Assembly: GCA_046727175.1 (NCBI GenBank)
Contig: JBKPCD010000040.1
Coordinates: 1 to 14,055 of the forward strand
Reading direction: 5' to 3'
Source of the DNA: JBKPCD01 sp046727175
Lineage (GTDB): Bacteria; Acidobacteriota; Vicinamibacteria; Vicinamibacterales; 2-12-FULL-66-21
Length of the DNA stretch: 14,055 bases
The position numbers were made by a program, and so were the translations under genes. The notes below the pieces were generated by a model that was not told the DNA's origin, did no database searches, and saw nothing but the letters and a program-made list of their open reading frames with translations. Shown piece by piece: positions 5,999 to 13,878 of this stretch (positions are counted from its first letter, which is position 1; each line of letters opens with the position of its first letter).

Positions 5999-7228
5999 TC
6001 AAGTCCACCACGCACCCTCGAGTCCGAGAAATCGCCTGATCATCGGTGTCTGGCGGGCCTCTTCCAGCAGGAAGCAATCGTGGCCGTACGGCGCCTCGAT
6101 CACGTGGAGCTCGACGTACTTGCCCAGCGCACCGAGGGCATCGGCCAGCTCCTGCGAACCGGCCGGCGGGTACAGCCAGTCCGAGCTGAACGCAATCAGA
6201 AGCGTTCGCGCCGTCACCTGCCGAAGGGCGTCCGTGAGGCTGCCGTTCCCGTACTGGCGCGCGAGATCGAAGTAGGTCAGCGCTCGCGATGTGTACAGAT
6301 ACGTGTTTGCGTCGAAGCGCTTGACGAACGTCTCCGCCTGGTGGCGCAGGTAGTTCTCGACCTCGAACTCCGGCTCCCGCAGAGTGTACCGGATGTCGTC
6401 GGAAAACTGCAGCCGCCGGCCGAACTTGTCACCGACGGATTTCGCGGACAGATACGTCATGTGCCCGACCATCCGGGCGACGCCCATGCCGGCATCGGGC
6501 TGGCGTCCGGTGCCGTAGTAGTGCCCGTCCTGCCAGTCGGGATCCCTCATGATCGCGCTACGCGCGATCGCGTTCCAGGCGACGCCCTGCGGCAGGAGGG
6601 CGTGGGTGCTCGCAATGGCAACGATCGAGTCGACCCGATCGGGGTAAAGGATTGCCCACTCGAACGCTTGCATGCCACCGAGGGATCCGCCGGCTACCGC
6701 GGCGAGCCGCTCGATTCCGAGCTCGTCGAGGAATGCGCGCTCGGTCCGCACCATGTCTGCGACGGTGATGACCGGGAAGTCGGATCCATACGGCCTGCTC
6801 GTTGCCGGATTGGTGGACGACGGGCCGGTCGTTCCGCGGCAGCCGCCCAGCAGGTTGGTGGAGACCACGAAGAAGTGATCGGTATCGAAGGCCTTGCCGG
6901 GACCGATCATGCCGTCCCACCAGCCGAGTCCCTTGCCGATGGTGCCATCGCGATCGTCGGCGCCGAACCCGTCGCGTGTGCTCTCCGCCGGCGGTGTTTT
7001 CGCGAAGCCCGCGGCGTGCGCGTCGCCGCTCAACGCGTGGCAGACGAGCACGACGTTGTCGCGCGCGGCGGACAGCGCGCCGTACGTTTCGTACGCGATT
7101 CGAATCGGGTGCAGCTCCACCCCGCAGTCGAGACGAAGCGGATTCGGCAGATCGAGGAACTGCGTTTCGACCGTACCTACCGAACCCGCGGCGGTCCTGG
7201 GTGCTCGTGACGCCATCCGCGTGATCAT
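5999..7228 (-). CDS. metX: homoserine O-acetyltransferase
   Basis: An alpha/beta-hydrolase-fold acyltransferase that transfers the acetyl group of acetyl-CoA to L-homoserine, the first committed step of methionine synthesis and the source of the MetY substrate. From ATG 7228 it has 409 residues. Features are IAYETYG (44-50), LVCHALSGDAH (61-71), NLLGGCRGTTGPSS (125-138, with the substrate-binding Arg131), the nucleophile elbow GGSLGGMQ with S182, SSDWLYPP with D350, and PYGHDCFLLE with H383, a full catalytic triad. Leu replaces the usual Met after the nucleophile. The start is uncertain: ATG 7228 has GGGGGA too close (2 nt) and ATG 7216 is possible. The frame stays open farther upstream, but that part reads through a hairpin repeat. 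metY follows in the same direction. Confidence 0.95.
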   Translation of the reverse strand: MITRMASRAPRTAAGSVGTVETQFLDLPNPLRLDCGVELHPIRIAYETYGALSAARDNVVLVCHALSGDAHAAGFAKTPPAESTRDGFGADDRDGTIGKGLGWWDGMIGPGKAFDTDHFFVVSTNLLGGCRGTTGPSSTNPATSRPYGSDFPVITVADMVRTERAFLDELGIERLAAVAGGSLGGMQAFEWAILYPDRVDSIVAIASTHALLPQGVAWNAIARSAIMRDPDWQDGHYYGTGRQPDAGMGVARMVGHMTYLSAKSVGDKFGRRLQFSDDIRYTLREPEFEVENYLRHQAETFVKRFDANTYLYTSRALTYFDLARQYGNGSLTDALRQVTARTLLIAFSSDWLYPPAGSQELADALGALGKYVELHVIEAPYGHDCFLLEEARQTPMIRRFLGLEGAWWT

Positions 7229-7271
7229 ATCCCCCGCGTCCACCAGGTTCGCCCGCGTCACCACTGTAGGC

Positions 7272-7311
7272 GCCGGCTTCAGCCGGCCGCGAAGTCCGCC
7301 TGACAGCGGAC
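7272..7311. repeat. double-hairpin intergenic repeat
   Basis: Two adjacent perfect hairpins: GCCGGCT-TC-AGCCGGC (7272-7287), and GTCCGC-CTGACA-GCGGAC (7294-7311). The pair lies in the divergent spacer between metX (minus) and the OsmC gene (plus). On the minus strand it would be translated as GRLKPAPT, a phrase often met in mis-called acidobacterial intergenic ORFs (recollection), so it is probably a member of a dispersed genomic repeat rather than a terminator. Confidence 0.7.
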
Positions 7312-7397
7312 ACGACAAAGTGGCGAAGGGCCCACTCGTTGTATGATCGAAGGCTTCTGGCGACAGTCGAGCAATAGAGAGGGAGGGAGTTTTCACG

Positions 7398-7952
7398 ATG
7401 GCTATGGCAACGGTCAACAATGGGGTCAACGTCCAGGCACTGCTGGATGCGCGAGAGGTGTTGAAAGGCGCTCCGGAGGCCGCGAAGTTCACGTGGCGCG
7501 CCTCGTGCAAATGGGTGAACGGCACGCACAGCACGACGGACGTCCACAGCTTCTTCGGTCTCGGCGAGGAGCAGCAGCACAAGACGGAGACGTCGTTCGT
7601 CGCCGATCATCCGGAGGTATTCGCGTCGGAAGACCACGGCATCACGCCAATCGAGTACGTCCTCGTTGGTCTCGCGAGCTGCCTCACGGCGGGTGTCGCG
7701 GCCGTGGCCCAGAATCGCGGCATTCAGCTGCGTTCGGTCGAGTCGAAGCTCGAAGGCAAGATGGACGTCCGCGGGATTCTGGGCGCAGACAGTGACGTGC
7801 GAAACGGCTACGAGGACATCAAGGTGACCTTCAAGATCGACGCCGATGCGTCGAAGAAGGACATCGAGGCGCTCGTCGCGCAATCGCAGAAGCGCTCGGC
7901 AGTGTACGACGTGATCACGAACCCCGTAAACGTCACCGTCGAAGTCGTCTGA
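7398..7952 (+). CDS. OsmC-family protein with a single active-site-type cysteine
   Basis: A 184-residue OsmC/Ohr-fold protein. The N-terminal strands contain FTWRASCKWVNG (31-42) and the core helix is PIEYVLVGLASCLTAGVAA (84-102) with C95, the peroxidatic position of the family. The second, resolving cysteine of classical OsmC/Ohr is missing: where it would lie the sequence is AQKRSAVYDVITNP-like (161-176). The only other cysteine is C37. Many OsmC-like proteins have this form, and their activity is less clear than that of true organic hydroperoxide reductases. The start is secure: GGGAGGGAG ends 8 nt before ATG 7398. A possible -10 TATGAT is at 7342-7347, without a convincing -35. The flavoprotein gene follows 32 nt later, so the two probably form a bicistronic unit. 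Confidence 0.93.
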   Translation: MAMATVNNGVNVQALLDAREVLKGAPEAAKFTWRASCKWVNGTHSTTDVHSFFGLGEEQQHKTETSFVADHPEVFASEDHGITPIEYVLVGLASCLTAGVAAVAQNRGIQLRSVESKLEGKMDVRGILGADSDVRNGYEDIKVTFKIDADASKKDIEALVAQSQKRSAVYDVITNPVNVTVEVV

Positions 7953-7971
7953 GGAAACACCCTCCACAGCC

Positions 7972-7977
7972 GGAGAG
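7972..7977 (+). promoter_or_regulatory. Shine-Dalgarno GGAGAG that points to an AUC start
   Basis: GGAGAG ends 7 nt before the codon ATC at 7985. It is the only good ribosome-binding site upstream of the flavoprotein reading frame. No ATG, GTG or TTG occurs in that frame between here and GTG 8072, so this site decides the start. Confidence 0.55.
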
Positions 7978-7984
7978 CAGACCG

Positions 7985-9244
7985 ATCGAGCGCGTCACGA
8001 CCGTCGTCATCGGCGCCGGCCACGCCGGCCTCGCGGCGAGCCGGTTTCTCACCGACCGCTCGATCGATCACGTGGTCCTGGACCGGGGAGAAGTCGCGAA
8101 CTCGTGGCGACGCGAGCGCTGGGACTCGCTGCGACTCCTCACACCCAACTGGCAGTGCCGTCTGCCTGGCTGCCGCTACGACGGCCCGGATCCCGACGGC
8201 TACATGAGCGTCGACGAGGTTGTCGAGTTCATCTCGAGGTTCGCGGCCGTTTCGAGCGCGCCGGTGCGCACGAACACGAACGTCACGTCAGTGACCCGTG
8301 CGAACGATGGATACGACGTACTGACGACCAACGGCGATTTCCGGTGTCGGTGCGTGGTGGTCGCAAGCGGCGCCTGCAATCTGCCCAGCGTGCCGCGCCT
8401 TCGCGACTCCGTGCCCGCACCAATCGAACAGTTCACGCCATTCGATTACCGCAATCCCGCGCAGCTGCCGGACGGCGGCGTGCTCGTCGTCGGGGCAGCG
8501 GCCACGGGCGTACAACTCGCCTACGAGATTCAGCTTTCCGGGAGGCCCGTCACGCTTTCCATCGGAGAGCACGTCCGCCTTCCACGCACGTATCGCGGAC
8601 GAGACGTGCTCTGGTGGATGGATGCGTCCGGCGTCTGGAACCAGCGTTACGACGAGGTTGACGACCTGATGCGCGCGCGGCGGCTTCCGTCGCCGCAGCT
8701 CGTCGGCACTCCCGAGCGCATGACGCTCGACCTCAATGCGCTCGGCGCGATGGACGTCGAGCTCGTGGGCCGGCTGTCAGCGGTGCGCGATGGCCGCGCG
8801 TTGTTTTCGGGCGGGCTGCGGAACCTGTTTGCGCTCGCCGATCTCAAGATGGACCGTCTGCTGGATACGTTCGACGAGTGGGCAAGCGGCAACAGCCGCG
8901 ACGGCGATGCGAGCGAGCCGGAGCGTTTCGAGCCGACGCGCGTGCCGGAGTCGTCACGGCTGCAGATCGATCTGCGTAGTGGCGAGATCCGGTCGATCGT
9001 GTGGGCAACCGGATTTCGGCCGGACTACAGTTGGCTGCATCTGCCGGTCGTCGACGAGAAAGGACTGCTGCGACACGAAGGTGGTGTGGTGGACGCGCCA
9101 GGGATGTACGCGCTCGGTCTGCCTGTGTTGCGGCGGCGCAAATCGACATTCATTCACGGCATCGAAGACGATGCGCGCGAAGTGGTCGACGAGCTTGCGG
9201 ACTACCTGGCGCACGGCGACCGCCAAGTTGCGAGGCGTCGATGA
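7985..9244 (+). CDS. FAD-dependent NAD(P)-binding oxidoreductase (flavin-monooxygenase-like), AUC start
   Basis: A 419-residue flavoprotein of the two-dinucleotide-fold group. From ATC 7985 it reads IERVTTVVIGAGHAGLAASR, with the FAD GxGxxG motif at residues 9-14, then WRRERWDSLRLLTP, a second Rossmann motif in GGVLVVGAAATGVQLAYEI (Ala replaces the middle Gly), and the late flavoprotein motif VWATGFRPDYSW. It ends near STFIHGIEDDAREV. The Baeyer-Villiger FxGxxxH fingerprint is not present, so it is a general oxidoreductase of the TrkA/CzcO-like class with unknown substrate. The first usable standard start, GTG 8072, would delete the FAD motif, whereas ATC 7985 has a good ribosome-binding site and sits where relatives have Met. 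The gene lies 32 nt downstream of the OsmC gene, suggesting a joint redox role. It converges with the hydrolase gene. Confidence 0.87.
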   Translation: MERVTTVVIGAGHAGLAASRFLTDRSIDHVVLDRGEVANSWRRERWDSLRLLTPNWQCRLPGCRYDGPDPDGYMSVDEVVEFISRFAAVSSAPVRTNTNVTSVTRANDGYDVLTTNGDFRCRCVVVASGACNLPSVPRLRDSVPAPIEQFTPFDYRNPAQLPDGGVLVVGAAATGVQLAYEIQLSGRPVTLSIGEHVRLPRTYRGRDVLWWMDASGVWNQRYDEVDDLMRARRLPSPQLVGTPERMTLDLNALGAMDVELVGRLSAVRDGRALFSGGLRNLFALADLKMDRLLDTFDEWASGNSRDGDASEPERFEPTRVPESSRLQIDLRSGEIRSIVWATGFRPDYSWLHLPVVDEKGLLRHEGGVVDAPGMYALGLPVLRRRKSTFIHGIEDDAREVVDELADYLAHGDRQVARRR

Positions 9245-9254
9245 TACGTGGAGT

Positions 9255-10517
9255 TCAGCCGAGGCGTGCGTGCCTCGGCGCTCGTTTCGGGTCTGAGGAC
9301 CCGGCTGAACGCTTCTTCCCTTTCGACGGCTTCCGATCGGGCGGCTGAACGGTGGGCGCGGTCGTGACGCCGTCGAGGAATCGTTCGACAGCATAGTTGA
9401 CAATCTGGCCGCATGGCCCGCCAAAGCTCTTGTCGCACCCGTGCGTGGCCCACGGCAGCTGGACGAACAGGTGTTTGACGTTCGCCTCCCGCAGCCGCTC
9501 ATCCAGCCGGGCGCTCTCCTCCGCCCAGACCGTGCTGTCGCGCATGCCGTGAATGATCAGCGTTGGTGGCGACGCGGCGGTCACGAAATTGACGGGCGAG
9601 GCCGAGAAGTACGTATCCTCGACCCGCGTCGGGGACCCGCCAAGATACCTTTCGAGGACGCCGCGCGTATCGAGGAGGTTCTTCGGAGCTGGATGCTGAT
9701 ATTCGAACGTCAGATCGCTCGGACCGTAGATCGAGATGACACCGCGAATCGATCGATCCATCGCGGTGTAACCCGCGAGAAGCGCCAGTTGGCCGCCTGA
9801 CGATCGTCCGAGGAGCGTGATCTGATTCGTGTCGACGCCGATCTGTGGTCCGTACACCTTCAGATACGCGACAGCCGACAGTACGTCGTCGCGACCCGCC
9901 GGAAAGGGCCAGCGTGGCGCAAGTCGATAGTTGATGGCGGCAACGACGTAATCACGCCCGGCAAGATAGGCGTTCAACGCCGCGAATTCCGTGTTGTCGC
10001 CCGTGTGCCAGTTCCCGCCGTGAACGACGATGACCGCAGGCAGCGGCCCGTGGACGTACGCGGGATGGTAGATGTCGAGCGTGAGCTCCTGTCCCTCGTA
10101 CGACGCGAACGTCCGCTGTTCGTATCGCACCGGCGGCAGGTTGAGCGGCTTGATCAGATCGGGGAACACGAGCGGGCTCGGACGCGGGGCTTCAGAGAAG
10201 CGTGTGTGAGCCCGGCGCGCCGTCCCGAATTGTGCATCGAACGTGGACGGCAGGACGTCGTTGACTTCCTTCGCCTTCGCAACGGGAAAGATGAACAGCC
10301 CGATCGCGCCGACGCTGCACAACGCACCGATCTTCCCGATCCGCGCACGCGTTCGGCTGGGAATGAGCGGCAGCAGGGCCGCAATGGCGAGCCAGTATCC
10401 CCATTCAGTCGCGGCAATGCTGGCGCCCCACATCACGGGCGCACTTGCCGGTACGAGACTGAGCGCCGCCACCGTCAGAAACAGGATGCCGCCGAGCAGT
10501 CGAAACAAGTCCGTCAT
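9255..10517 (-). CDS. membrane-anchored alpha/beta hydrolase (esterase/lipase-like, HSL/BD-FAE type)
   Basis: A 420-residue protein. Three hydrophobic segments come first (about 8-24, 27-52 and 62-80). A linker follows, then an alpha/beta-hydrolase domain (about 130-385) with the oxyanion-hole motif VVHGGNW (164-170), nucleophile elbow GRSSGG with S239, acid D327 in HGMRDST, and H359 in WATHGCD. All three catalytic residues are present. The HGG motif and INYRLAPRWPFPA segment place it with carboxylesterases/isoprenylcysteine-methylesterase-like enzymes of the hormone-sensitive-lipase/BD-FAE type. The tail after 385 is Lys/Arg/Pro-rich and low in complexity. The ATG at 10517 has GGGTGG a few nt upstream. 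It is transcribed alone, toward the flavoprotein. The substrate is unknown; an ester at the membrane surface is likely. Confidence 0.9.
   Translation of the reverse strand: MTDLFRLLGGILFLTVAALSLVPASAPVMWGASIAATEWGYWLAIAALLPLIPSRTRARIGKIGALCSVGAIGLFIFPVAKAKEVNDVLPSTFDAQFGTARRAHTRFSEAPRPSPLVFPDLIKPLNLPPVRYEQRTFASYEGQELTLDIYHPAYVHGPLPAVIVVHGGNWHTGDNTEFAALNAYLAGRDYVVAAINYRLAPRWPFPAGRDDVLSAVAYLKVYGPQIGVDTNQITLLGRSSGGQLALLAGYTAMDRSIRGVISIYGPSDLTFEYQHPAPKNLLDTRGVLERYLGGSPTRVEDTYFSASPVNFVTAASPPTLIIHGMRDSTVWAEESARLDERLREANVKHLFVQLPWATHGCDKSFGGPCGQIVNYAVERFLDGVTTAPTVQPPDRKPSKGKKRSAGSSDPKRAPRHARLG
9258..9279. terminator. hairpin between convergent flavoprotein and hydrolase genes
   Basis: A perfect 8-bp stem, GCCGAGGC (9258-9265) and GCCTCGGC (9272-9279), closes a 6-nt loop. 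It lies 14 nt after the flavoprotein stop and inside the last codons of the hydrolase. No T-run follows on either strand, so intrinsic termination is uncertain. Confidence 0.4.
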
Positions 10518-10990
10518 ACGCCACCCGCCGATTCATGTGGATTCCGGGCAGGCACACGCCGCCTGATCGATCGGTCCCTGGGGCAGCAAGACGGATACCA
10601 GCATGAAAAAGCGCCGTCAATCAGCGACGCCCGTGGAATGAGGCGCCCGGCGACTGACCGGTCCGTAAGAGCGTGCACAGAATCGTGAGCCGACGGCGAT
10701 CACCGTTTTGAAGCGTCCGATTTCCATTTGCGAATGACGATGTGGCCGCTCGCGATCACCGTCGTGGGATCTGCGCTATCAGCGCGTTCCTGACCGAGGA
10801 TCCGCAGATCCAGCCGTTCGAGCTGAACTGCTGACCGGCATGTCTGGTTCCTGCGCAACAACTCCCGTTCTCGTCGGAACCCAGGTCGAAACGCGGTTTC
10901 GGCCCCGGCACCAGCGCGAAAGGCGTCAACCGCGGCGGCGTTCACGCCGTTGCCAACCTCCGCGTCTCAGGATTCGTCCAAGACGATGTC
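10518..10990. other. divergent intergenic stretch, no convincing gene
   Basis: This 473-bp spacer lies between the divergent hydrolase and ADOP genes and should hold both promoters, but no clear -35/-10 pair is seen. A minus-strand frame is open over 10700-10945 (81 codons, ending VIASGHIVIRKWKSDASKR) without a recognised domain. In the ADOP frame an open stretch of about 55 codons precedes ATG 10991 without ATG, GTG or TTG. Neither is called as a gene. Confidence 0.5.
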
Positions 10991-13423
10991 ATGAGCTCCG
11001 TCATCGCCGATCTTCGCTACGCAGCGCGCGAACTGCGCCGCCGTCCCGGGTTCGCGATCACCGCGATCCTCTCGCTGGTCCTTGGGATAGGCGCCACGAG
11101 CGCGGTGTTCAGCGTCATCTACGGCGTTCTGATCGATCCCTTCCCCTACGTGGGCGCCGATCGAATGATGCAGCTCGCCCTCAGGGACAACGCCGGCCGT
11201 TTTCGGTATCCGGGCATGACCGGCGCTCAGTTGGAGCAGCTTCGACAGGCACGGACAGTCGAGAGCGTCGTGGGAGAAGATGGATGGAACCTCACGACGA
11301 CCGACGGCGATATCCCCGAAGATGTCGTCGCGTCGTACATCACGCCGAACGCGCCGAACCATTGGGGTGTCCCAGCTCTCATGGGACGATGGCTCATTCC
11401 CGCTGATGCGCCTTCGGGTCAGGATCCAGCGCGCGTCGTGGTGCTGGGCTACCAATTCTGGCAGCGGTATTACACGGGCGACCCGACAGTGGTCGGCAGA
11501 ACGCTCCAGCTCGTTCGAAAGAACTATCAAATCGTTGGCGTGATGCCGCCGCGGTTTCGCTGGCGGGACGCGGACATCTACGTGCCGCTCAAGGTAAGGT
11601 TCGAGCCCAATATCTACCTCGGAGTCAGCCTCAAGATTCGGCCGGGCTTCTCTGTTGCAGAAGCCAATACCGAACTGCAGCCAATCCTGCAGGAGTTCGC
11701 GACGCAGACACCAGGACGCTACCCCGACTCGTTTCGAGTGAACCTGCGCAGCATCATCGAGATGTATGCGCGACCGATGGGCCCCAGACTCTTTCTACTG
11801 CTCGGCGCGGTGACGTCGCTCCTGCTCATTGGCTGCGCCAACGTGTCGATACTGCTGCTCGTACGCGGTGCCCACCGCCAGCAGGAGCTCGCGGTGCGCG
11901 CAGCAATCGGAGCGGGACGTGCCCGTATCGTGCGCCAGTTGCTGACGGAGGCGCTGGCGATCGCTGTCGTCGGTGCGGCGCTCGGTGTGCTGCTCGCGTG
12001 GAAAGGTCTGGCGCTGATCGTGGCGTTGGTACCCACCAACTCCTTCGCGGCCGAATCGGTGATCGAGATGAACCTGCCGGTCCTCCTGTTCAGCACGGCA
12101 CTGGCTGTCGTCACCGCGGTCGTGTTCGGCGTGTGGCCCGCTCTGCAGCTCTCGCGTCCCGATCTCGGACGCGTCGCGCAGGCCAGCAGTCGACGGGTGA
12201 TGGGCAGCACGCAAGGCCGGCGTGTCCATCATGTGATGGTCGCGGTCCAGGTCGCGTTGACGCTGCTGATACTCACCGCGGCTGGTGCGGCGGAAAAGGG
12301 ATTCCTGCGGCTCGTGAACGCGAATCTCGGATACGACCCTCAGAACACGATGTCTCTGCCCATTCCCGTCCACGACGGCACGTACCCGACATGGAAGGAG
12401 CGGTCCGAGTACTTCGAGCGGCTGCGCGCCGCGGTCGCCGCGATGCCGCAAGTGGTGTCGGCAGGAATCTCGACGAACGCTACGCCGCCCGCAAACGGAG
12501 GCGACAACGCCATCGAGATTCTGGGCAGCACGGCGCTCGAGAAACCGGTTGCGCGGGCCAATTTCATCAGCTCCGAATATTTCGCGCTCCTCCACATTCC
12601 GCTGACTCAGGGACGCGTCTGGAACCGTGACGAGATGACACGAGGCGCACCCCTCGCGGTGATCAACCAGGCCATGGCCCGGCAGTACTGGCCGAACGGT
12701 GACGCCATCGGCCGTCGGTTCCGGTTCGTCAACATGAAGGACGAACCGCCGTATTCGCCCGCGTCGGTCGGCGCTGGCGGATGGATCGAGATCGTCGGCA
12801 TCGTCGCCGACGCGCGCAACGATGGCCTGCGCAACCCGATCAAGCCGGCGTTCTATGTGCCGTACTCACTGAAGATGCGGATGTTCACACAGATTCTGGT
12901 GCGCACCCGCGTGCCTCCGCTGTCCATCCTCCGCGATGTGCGCGCCGAGCTCGTTCGCGTCGATCGAGAACAGCAGGTCATGCGCGCGCGGGATCTCCAG
13001 GGCTGGATCACGAATCTTCCCGAGTACGCTCAGCAGCGGTTGGTTGCGCGGTTGTTCGGCATCTTCTCGATTCTGGCGCTCGTGCTTTCAGCCGTTGGGC
13101 TCTACAGCGTCGTCTCCTACGGTGTCGCGACCAGGACCAACGAATTCGGCGTCCGCATGGCGCTCGGGGCGCGGGCGCCTGACGTCGTGCGCATGGTGCT
13201 TTCAGGTACGTCCTGGAACGTTGGTGTGGGGCTGCTGGCAGGCGTGCTCTTGTGTCTGGTCTTCGACACGTTCGCGTCACAGTGGGTGTCGGAGAGTCCG
13301 CGCGATCCGCTGATCCTTGGCGGCGTGGCCCTCCTGCTGGTTACTGTTGCAGTTCTGGCGTGTGTTGCTCCGGCACGGCGCGCGGCTTCGATCGATCCGA
13401 TGGATGCCGTGCGGCACGAGTAA
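10991..13423 (+). CDS. ADOP-type ABC permease (MacB/FtsX-like), no prefix domain
   Basis: An 810-residue inner-membrane permease with two MacB-periplasmic/FtsX units. It starts with DLRYAARELRRRPGF (7-21), then a transmembrane helix (about 22-45) and a periplasmic MacB_PCD domain (about 50-240). Helices follow around 266-291, 317-345 and 363-385, a fourth near 416-434, and a second periplasmic part (about 445-670) including IEIVGIVADARNDG. The C-terminal FtsX domain has helices at about 688-712, 743-758 and 773-793. The hallmarks EFGVRMALGAR and the terminus IDPMDAVRHE match acidobacterial duplicated orphan permeases. The usual 70-90-residue prefix domain is missing. The start ATG 10991 has only a distant AGGA upstream, but the family begins here and no other start codon exists in the frame. 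No ATPase gene is adjacent, typical of orphan permeases; such proteins are thought to export or to work in mechanotransmission. Confidence 0.93.
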   Translation: MSSVIADLRYAARELRRRPGFAITAILSLVLGIGATSAVFSVIYGVLIDPFPYVGADRMMQLALRDNAGRFRYPGMTGAQLEQLRQARTVESVVGEDGWNLTTTDGDIPEDVVASYITPNAPNHWGVPALMGRWLIPADAPSGQDPARVVVLGYQFWQRYYTGDPTVVGRTLQLVRKNYQIVGVMPPRFRWRDADIYVPLKVRFEPNIYLGVSLKIRPGFSVAEANTELQPILQEFATQTPGRYPDSFRVNLRSIIEMYARPMGPRLFLLLGAVTSLLLIGCANVSILLLVRGAHRQQELAVRAAIGAGRARIVRQLLTEALAIAVVGAALGVLLAWKGLALIVALVPTNSFAAESVIEMNLPVLLFSTALAVVTAVVFGVWPALQLSRPDLGRVAQASSRRVMGSTQGRRVHHVMVAVQVALTLLILTAAGAAEKGFLRLVNANLGYDPQNTMSLPIPVHDGTYPTWKERSEYFERLRAAVAAMPQVVSAGISTNATPPANGGDNAIEILGSTALEKPVARANFISSEYFALLHIPLTQGRVWNRDEMTRGAPLAVINQAMARQYWPNGDAIGRRFRFVNMKDEPPYSPASVGAGGWIEIVGIVADARNDGLRNPIKPAFYVPYSLKMRMFTQILVRTRVPPLSILRDVRAELVRVDREQQVMRARDLQGWITNLPEYAQQRLVARLFGIFSILALVLSAVGLYSVVSYGVATRTNEFGVRMALGARAPDVVRMVLSGTSWNVGVGLLAGVLLCLVFDTFASQWVSESPRDPLILGGVALLLVTVAVLACVAPARRAASIDPMDAVRHE

Positions 13424-13436
13424 CTGCGTAACGCAG
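13424..13436 (+). terminator. short hairpin directly after the ADOP stop
   Basis: CTGCGT-A-ACGCAG is a perfect 6-bp inverted repeat beginning one base after the TAA of the ADOP gene. The arms are almost contiguous, so the hairpin loop would be 3 nt after opening one pair. No T-run follows. It is a weak candidate. Confidence 0.3.
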
Positions 13437-13470
13437 CACTACCTGCGAATCACGAAGGCGTCGGACAGCG

Positions 13471-13878
13471 TCAGACGGGCTGCCAGCGCGTGACGAGACG
13501 AGACCCGGTGATCAGGCGGTCGCGCGTCAGCAGCGGCAGTTTGAGCGCGCGGCTCGTTGCCACGATGACGCGATCGGCCGGATCGCGAGGGAAGCTCGTT
13601 GGCAGAGAGGCCACTTCCGCGGCGATCTGAGGCGTAATCGGGATGAGTCGAACCGATCGGGGGTGCGCGGCGGCCTCAAGCCATTCGCGCAACGGCACGT
13701 CGAGCGAAAGCCGCTCGCGTTCGACGAGCGTGGCGACCTCCCAGAGGCTGATGTCGCAGAGCCACGGGCGCTGATCCCGCGGCAGATGATCGAGTGCGGC
13801 GATGGCCTTCGCGCCGAGCCGGCGGTCCTGATCGACCCACCAGATCCAGGCGTGCGTATCGAAGAGCGGCGGCGTTAT
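13471..13878 (-). CDS. VapC-like PIN-domain toxin with an AUA at the start position
   Basis: A 135-codon PIN-domain ribonuclease reading, complete apart from its start. It begins ITPPLFDTHAWIWW, where VapC relatives have Met-Thr-Pro-Pro followed by the first catalytic Asp (D7). SLWEVATL gives E47, FPRDPADRVIVATS gives D99 and D102, and LLTRDRLI gives D120, so the acidic metal-binding set is intact. No ATG, GTG or TTG lies in frame between the upstream TGA (13905) and D7. The first standard start is GTG 13698, which would remove D7 and E47. ATA 13878 overlaps the TAA stop of the upstream antitoxin frame as ATAA, exactly where a 4-nt ATGA overlap is usual. One G-to-A change would explain both. 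Expression is therefore doubtful. VapC toxins cleave tRNA or rRNA; here the antitoxin is broken. Confidence 0.82.
   Translation of the reverse strand: MTPPLFDTHAWIWWVDQDRRLGAKAIAALDHLPRDQRPWLCDISLWEVATLVERERLSLDVPLREWLEAAAHPRSVRLIPITPQIAAEVASLPTSFPRDPADRVIVATSRALKLPLLTRDRLITGSRLVTRWQPV

Noticed and set aside
5827..6015. Minus-strand ORF rich in Thr/Lys and Phe/Val
   Set aside because: It is the direct translation of the 9-bp inverted repeat arrays, a known kind of false gene call.
7229..7582. N-terminal extension of metX to 527 residues
   Set aside because: It would read through the double-hairpin repeat and antisense through the OsmC gene start; the family begins near 7228 or 7216.
7947..7990. 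Programmed frameshift joining the OsmC gene and the flavoprotein
   Set aside because: The flavoprotein frame is open back into the OsmC stop, but no slippery heptamer is present and a good ribosome-binding site precedes ATC 7985.
10700..10945. 81-codon minus-strand ORF in the hydrolase-ADOP spacer
   Set aside because: No domain, no clear ribosome-binding site, and no conserved pattern that I recognise.
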